DNA of 17,645 bases, taken from NCBI GenBank assembly GCA_900541495.1, contig UQKC01000048.1:1-17645 (forward strand), given 5' to 3'. Positions within the stretch are counted from its first letter, which is position 1. Each line of letters opens with the position of its first letter. Under the pieces are notes generated by a model. That model searched no databases. It was given only the letters and a program-made list of their open reading frames with translations, and was not told the origin of the DNA. Positions 15,041 to 17,645 of the stretch are shown piece by piece. The position numbers and the translations under genes are program-made. The DNA is from an uncultured Ruminococcus sp. GTDB lineage: Bacteria > Bacillota > Clostridia > Oscillospirales > Ruminococcaceae.

Positions 15041-15069
15041 TTGATTTTATTAATATTGTATGGTATAAT
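15041..15069 (+). promoter_or_regulatory. Promoter of the 95-residue protein gene
   Basis: TTGATT (15041-15046) and TATAAT (15064-15069) have a 17-base spacer, and TG at 15061-15062 makes an extended -10 (TGGTATAAT). The upstream DNA (15003-15040) is very A/T-rich, as in UP elements. Predicted start is about 15075-15077, giving a leader of roughly 90 bases. This is a strong sigma-A type promoter. Confidence 0.8.
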
Positions 15070-15100
15070 AAGTAATAGTTAAACGTTTTAGATAAGCTGA

Positions 15101-15120
15101 GGTTTTCATCTATGAAAATC
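15101..15120 (+). promoter_or_regulatory. Leader hairpin covering an upstream in-frame ATG
   Basis: GGTTTTCA (15101-15108) pairs with TGAAAATC (15113-15120) around TCTA, including one G-T pair. The helix would bury both a GAGG-like element (15099-15102) and the ATG at 15112, which is in frame with the main start at 15166. It may silence the upstream start or stabilise the mRNA 5' region. This comes only from reading complementarity. Confidence 0.4.
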
Positions 15121-15165
15121 AAAGCGATTTTATGGACATTTCAGTTACACAAAGGAGGATCAACA

Positions 15166-15453
15166 ATGGCTGAAAAGAAAGAATTCTTGTCCTATAAAGG
15201 ACTCCCTCTTGTGAGAAAAGACAACACGATTTACTATGGAAATATGTATGACGATTACGTTGTTATGATGGATATTAAGGACAAAGAAAAGGTCGGCGAT
15301 CTCGAAGTTGCAAAGAAGATCACGGTCTATAAAATGGCTACCGACGAAAAGCTCAGTCCTATAGAAGCTATCGTTAAAAAGAGTGAAAAGAACAGCCTTT
15401 ATGAAGCACTTGACATTGCCTATATTTGGCTTTCAAGAGCATCGGCTGAATAA
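15166..15453 (+). CDS. Conserved-looking small protein of unknown function
   Basis: A 95-residue soluble protein with no signal peptide, membrane segment or cysteine. I do not recognise its family. The N-terminal half (SYKGLPLVRKDNTIYYGNMY, about 9-28, then YVVMMDI) looks like beta strands; the C-terminal half (SPIEAIVKKSEKNSLYEALD and following) is probably helical. ATG 15166 is chosen because AAAGGAGGA (15151-15159) is six bases upstream. An in-frame ATG at 15112 would add 18 residues but is poorly supported. It is monocistronic, with a strong promoter at 15041-15069 and a textbook terminator at 15471-15503. This suggests a well-expressed housekeeping or regulatory small protein. Confidence 0.8.
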   Translation: MAEKKEFLSYKGLPLVRKDNTIYYGNMYDDYVVMMDIKDKEKVGDLEVAKKITVYKMATDEKLSPIEAIVKKSEKNSLYEALDIAYIWLSRASAE

Positions 15454-15470
15454 ATTATCCATATCAATTT

Positions 15471-15503
15471 GACCGCTTTCCAATGTGAAGGCGGTCTTTT
15501 TTT
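15471..15503 (+). terminator. Intrinsic terminator of the small-protein gene
   Basis: GACCGCTTT (15471-15479) pairs with AAGGCGGTC (15488-15496), including one T-G pair, around an eight-base loop, and seven T residues follow (15497-15503). It starts 17 bases after the stop codon. It isolates the small gene from the diguanylate cyclase gene downstream. Confidence 0.92.
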
Positions 15504-15516
15504 GTCACATTTGCTG

Positions 15517-15564
15517 CAATATTAACAATTAGTTAACAAATTTTGTCGAATATTGTGATATTAT
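15517..15564 (+). promoter_or_regulatory. Control region of the diguanylate cyclase gene with Spo0A-box
   Basis: An extended -10 (TG at 15556-15557, TATTAT at 15559-15564) is the best promoter candidate; no good -35 is in place, so an activator may be needed. TTTGTCGAA (15542-15550) matches the Spo0A-box consensus exactly and lies in the spacer just upstream of the -10. CAATATT (15517-15523) and AATATTG (15549-15555) form inverted arms, and ACAAATTTTGT (15536-15546) is a perfect palindrome. The leader to the ATG is about 80 bases, and no c-di-GMP riboswitch signature is seen in it. Confidence 0.5.
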
Positions 15565-15650
15565 AAAGTAAGGTATTACTTTAATATTTGATACAAAAAA
15601 TTGGCGGAATTAGACCGATAGGCAAAAATATTTGAAAGGAAGGACTGCGA

Positions 15651-17591
15651 ATGAGCAGATCGGCGAAAAAAGAGATAAAGATCGCTGTTGTTTCGGGCGA
15701 TACGGACAGCACCTACACAGGTCCGCTTCTTACAATGCTTTGCACAAAATTCAATGAACTTGGATATCATATCCTCTGGTTTCATACGACCTCAATTGAG
15801 GGAAGCTTTGGAACTCCTCATGAAGTCGGCGAGAATAACATCTATAACCTTATAAATTACGATGATATCGATGCAATGATAATGCTTACGCTGACGATAA
15901 AAAGCGACAGCATAAAGAAAAGCATCGCGAAAAAAGCGCTGCTTCACTGCGTTCCGATTATCTCACTCGATGAAAATGTTGACGGCGCTTATAACCTTAC
16001 TTTCGATTATAATGAAAGCCTGCGCGCGATAATCGAACACGTTATCGAAGTTCACGGCAGGAAAAAGCTCGCCTTTATGCGCGGCGACAGGGACAACGGC
16101 GTTTCCGACCAGCGCGAGGATATTTTCCGCGAAACGCTGAAAAAATACGGACTTCCCATTGACGAATCGCTTTTCGGTACGGGTTATTTCTGGCACGAAG
16201 CTGCCGAGGCTGTTTTTGAAAAATGGTATAATGACGGAAACGTTCCCGATGCTGTAATATGCGCTAATGATTCAATGGCGCTCGGTGTTTGCCGAAAAGC
16301 TGCGCAGCTCGGATTTTCAATACCCGAAGATCTTATCGTAACGGGCGTTGACGGGATCCCCGAAGCAATGAGTTATATTCCGTCGCTGACGACCGCACGA
16401 ACCAATATGAGTATGGCGGCTGACCGCATTACAGACGTTTTGCATAAGATACTGAGCGGAAAGATATCACCTGTCGGGGCAGACACGATAAATGCGGAGA
16501 GATTTTTCTCCCAATCCTGCGGCTGTAAGCCGATATCAGCTCCAAAAGAGCTTAACGACAATATGCATATGCTCAATGACGATGTAAACCGCTTCAAATA
16601 CTACGCGAAGTTCATCATAACTACAGCCGATGCAGTAAAAATAGACTCTGATTTTGCCGCAACTGTGAGAAAAATGGACGTTTTTCTCCAAAAAATATGG
16701 ACAAAACATTCGTGGATGTGTATATGCGATGATTTTTATTCCGAGATAAAGGACAGCGACGATCCGAACCGAGATTACAGCTTTTACAGAACGAACGGCT
16801 ATTCGTCAAAGATCGGCTATGGCATAGAGTATGATTTCCGGATGCAAAAATCAGCATTGATGCCCGTTTTTGACACAGCGGAGCTTATCCCCGAGCTGAA
16901 TACCGTTCTTCGCACCAACCCGAATATAATGTTCCAGCCGATACATTTTCAGGACAAAGCTATTGGCTATCTTGCGGTAGAATTCACGCAGTGCCACGGA
17001 AATTACAATGTTACAAATACATACGACTGCGGCGTTATCGGACTTGTGATGGAGAATGCAAGGGTCCAGGCAACGCTCCACTCGTTCCTCGATAAGCTCG
17101 AAGATATGTATATCCGCGATCCGCTGACAACGCTCCTTAACAGACGCGGCTTCTTCAAATTTGCTCAGAAAGCGTTCGAGGACTGCTGTGAAAATGGCAG
17201 GAAGTTCATAATGATCTCGGTAGACCTTGACAGGCTGAAGACTATAAACGATACATACGGTCACGATGACGGTGACTTTGCAATAAAGTCAATGGCGAAA
17301 GCGATGTATGAAGCCGCCGAGGGCAGACTTTTCACAGCACGATTCGGCGGAGATGAATATGTTGCAGCAGGCATCTCGCCGCACGAAAATTTTGACAAAG
17401 AGTATCTTGCAAAGCTGGACGAGTGCCTTGACAGAATAAACGCATCATCGGGCAAGCCGTATGAAGTCCGCGGAAGCATCGGCGTATACAAAGCCGTTCC
17501 GACCGAAGCCGATGGAATGGACGTTTTCATAAAAGAAGCCGACCACCTTATGTATGAGGACAAGAAAAGGAAAAAAACGGAAAGAGCTTGA
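15651..17591 (+). CDS. Diguanylate cyclase with LacI-type periplasmic-binding-like sensor domain
   Basis: A 646-residue cytoplasmic signalling protein expected to make cyclic-di-GMP from two GTP. Residues about 8-285 form a LacI/GalR-type ligand-binding domain (IKIAVVSGDT start, AVICANDSMALGVCRKAAQL, DLIVTGVDGIPEA), but there is no helix-turn-helix before it, so it should not bind DNA. Residues about 290-470 are an unassigned linker, possibly GAF-like. The GGDEF domain (about 480-646) begins IRDPLTTLLNRRGF and has metal-binding D525 (VDLDRLK), NDTYGHDDGD and active-site GGDEY (566-570). The four residues at the inhibitory I-site position read EGRL rather than RxxD, so product feedback is probably absent. 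There is no signal peptide or membrane segment. AAAGGAAGGA (15636-15645) precedes ATG 15651. The ligand is likely a sugar, by family analogy. Confidence 0.9.
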   Translation: MSRSAKKEIKIAVVSGDTDSTYTGPLLTMLCTKFNELGYHILWFHTTSIEGSFGTPHEVGENNIYNLINYDDIDAMIMLTLTIKSDSIKKSIAKKALLHCVPIISLDENVDGAYNLTFDYNESLRAIIEHVIEVHGRKKLAFMRGDRDNGVSDQREDIFRETLKKYGLPIDESLFGTGYFWHEAAEAVFEKWYNDGNVPDAVICANDSMALGVCRKAAQLGFSIPEDLIVTGVDGIPEAMSYIPSLTTARTNMSMAADRITDVLHKILSGKISPVGADTINAERFFSQSCGCKPISAPKELNDNMHMLNDDVNRFKYYAKFIITTADAVKIDSDFAATVRKMDVFLQKIWTKHSWMCICDDFYSEIKDSDDPNRDYSFYRTNGYSSKIGYGIEYDFRMQKSALMPVFDTAELIPELNTVLRTNPNIMFQPIHFQDKAIGYLAVEFTQCHGNYNVTNTYDCGVIGLVMENARVQATLHSFLDKLEDMYIRDPLTTLLNRRGFFKFAQKAFEDCCENGRKFIMISVDLDRLKTINDTYGHDDGDFAIKSMAKAMYEAAEGRLFTARFGGDEYVAAGISPHENFDKEYLAKLDECLDRINASSGKPYEVRGSIGVYKAVPTEADGMDVFIKEADHLMYEDKKRKKTERA

Positions 17592-17645
17592 TTTAGAACC
17601 TGTCTTCATAAGAAATGTATGCGGATTTTCGAGCATAATTTTGTT

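Noticed and set aside
15565..15650. c-di-GMP riboswitch in the GGDEF gene leader
   Set aside because: The conserved GEMM-type core was not found and the leader is A/T-rich without suitable pairing.
15651..15700. LacI-type DNA-binding domain at the N-terminus of the GGDEF protein
   Set aside because: The protein starts about eight residues before the ligand-binding domain, and no helix-turn-helix is encoded in frame upstream.

Overview
The window is from a low-to-medium-GC Gram-positive bacterium of the class Clostridia. A Ruminococcus-like member of the Oscillospiraceae is my best guess. It rests on the gene order, the strong GGAGG-type ribosome binding sites, the sigma-A style promoters and the character of the proteins, not on any database match. 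All genes run on the + strand and are tightly packed. I see no mobile element, CRISPR array, tRNA or rRNA gene.

Layout. (1) 1-277: an intrinsic terminator of an upstream gene, a near-consensus extended -10 promoter, then a second perfect intrinsic terminator lying between the predicted transcription start and rimP, which makes it a probable attenuator. (2) 278-9991: one long translation/RNA operon, rimP-nusA-ylxR-ylxQ-infB-rbfA-nrnA-truB-ribF-gltX. This is the classical nusA-infB operon with nrnA between rbfA and truB, no ylxP, and gltX after ribF. Several genes overlap or nearly touch (ylxR/ylxQ 8 bases, nrnA/truB 4 bases), so translational coupling is likely. A strong non-terminator stem-loop lies between infB and rbfA. 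ribF seems to begin at an ATT codon. (3) 10152-14954: a four-gene GldA/GldF/GldG-like ABC transporter module with a DUF4340-type membrane-anchored protein, joined by one-base TAATG overlaps at two junctions. A hairpin follows it. (4) 15166-15453: a monocistronic 95-residue protein that I do not recognise, with its own promoter and a textbook terminator. (5) 15651-17591: a cytoplasmic diguanylate cyclase with a LacI-type sugar-binding sensor domain but no DNA-binding domain. Its promoter region carries a perfect Spo0A-box sequence.

How it fits together. The first operon makes ribosome maturation and initiation factors (RimP, RbfA, IF2), the transcription factor NusA, an RNase P modulator and L7Ae-type RNA-binding protein, a nanoRNase, a tRNA pseudouridine synthase, FAD synthetase and glutamyl-tRNA synthetase. 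The leader terminator could let NusA control its own operon. The ABC module is a conserved but poorly understood envelope system. The last gene links a small-molecule sensor, probably for a sugar, to cyclic-di-GMP. The best candidates for something undescribed are the leader attenuator, the GldG/DUF4340 module, the Spo0A-box/GGDEF arrangement, the orphan 95-residue protein with its structured leader, and the ATT start of ribF.
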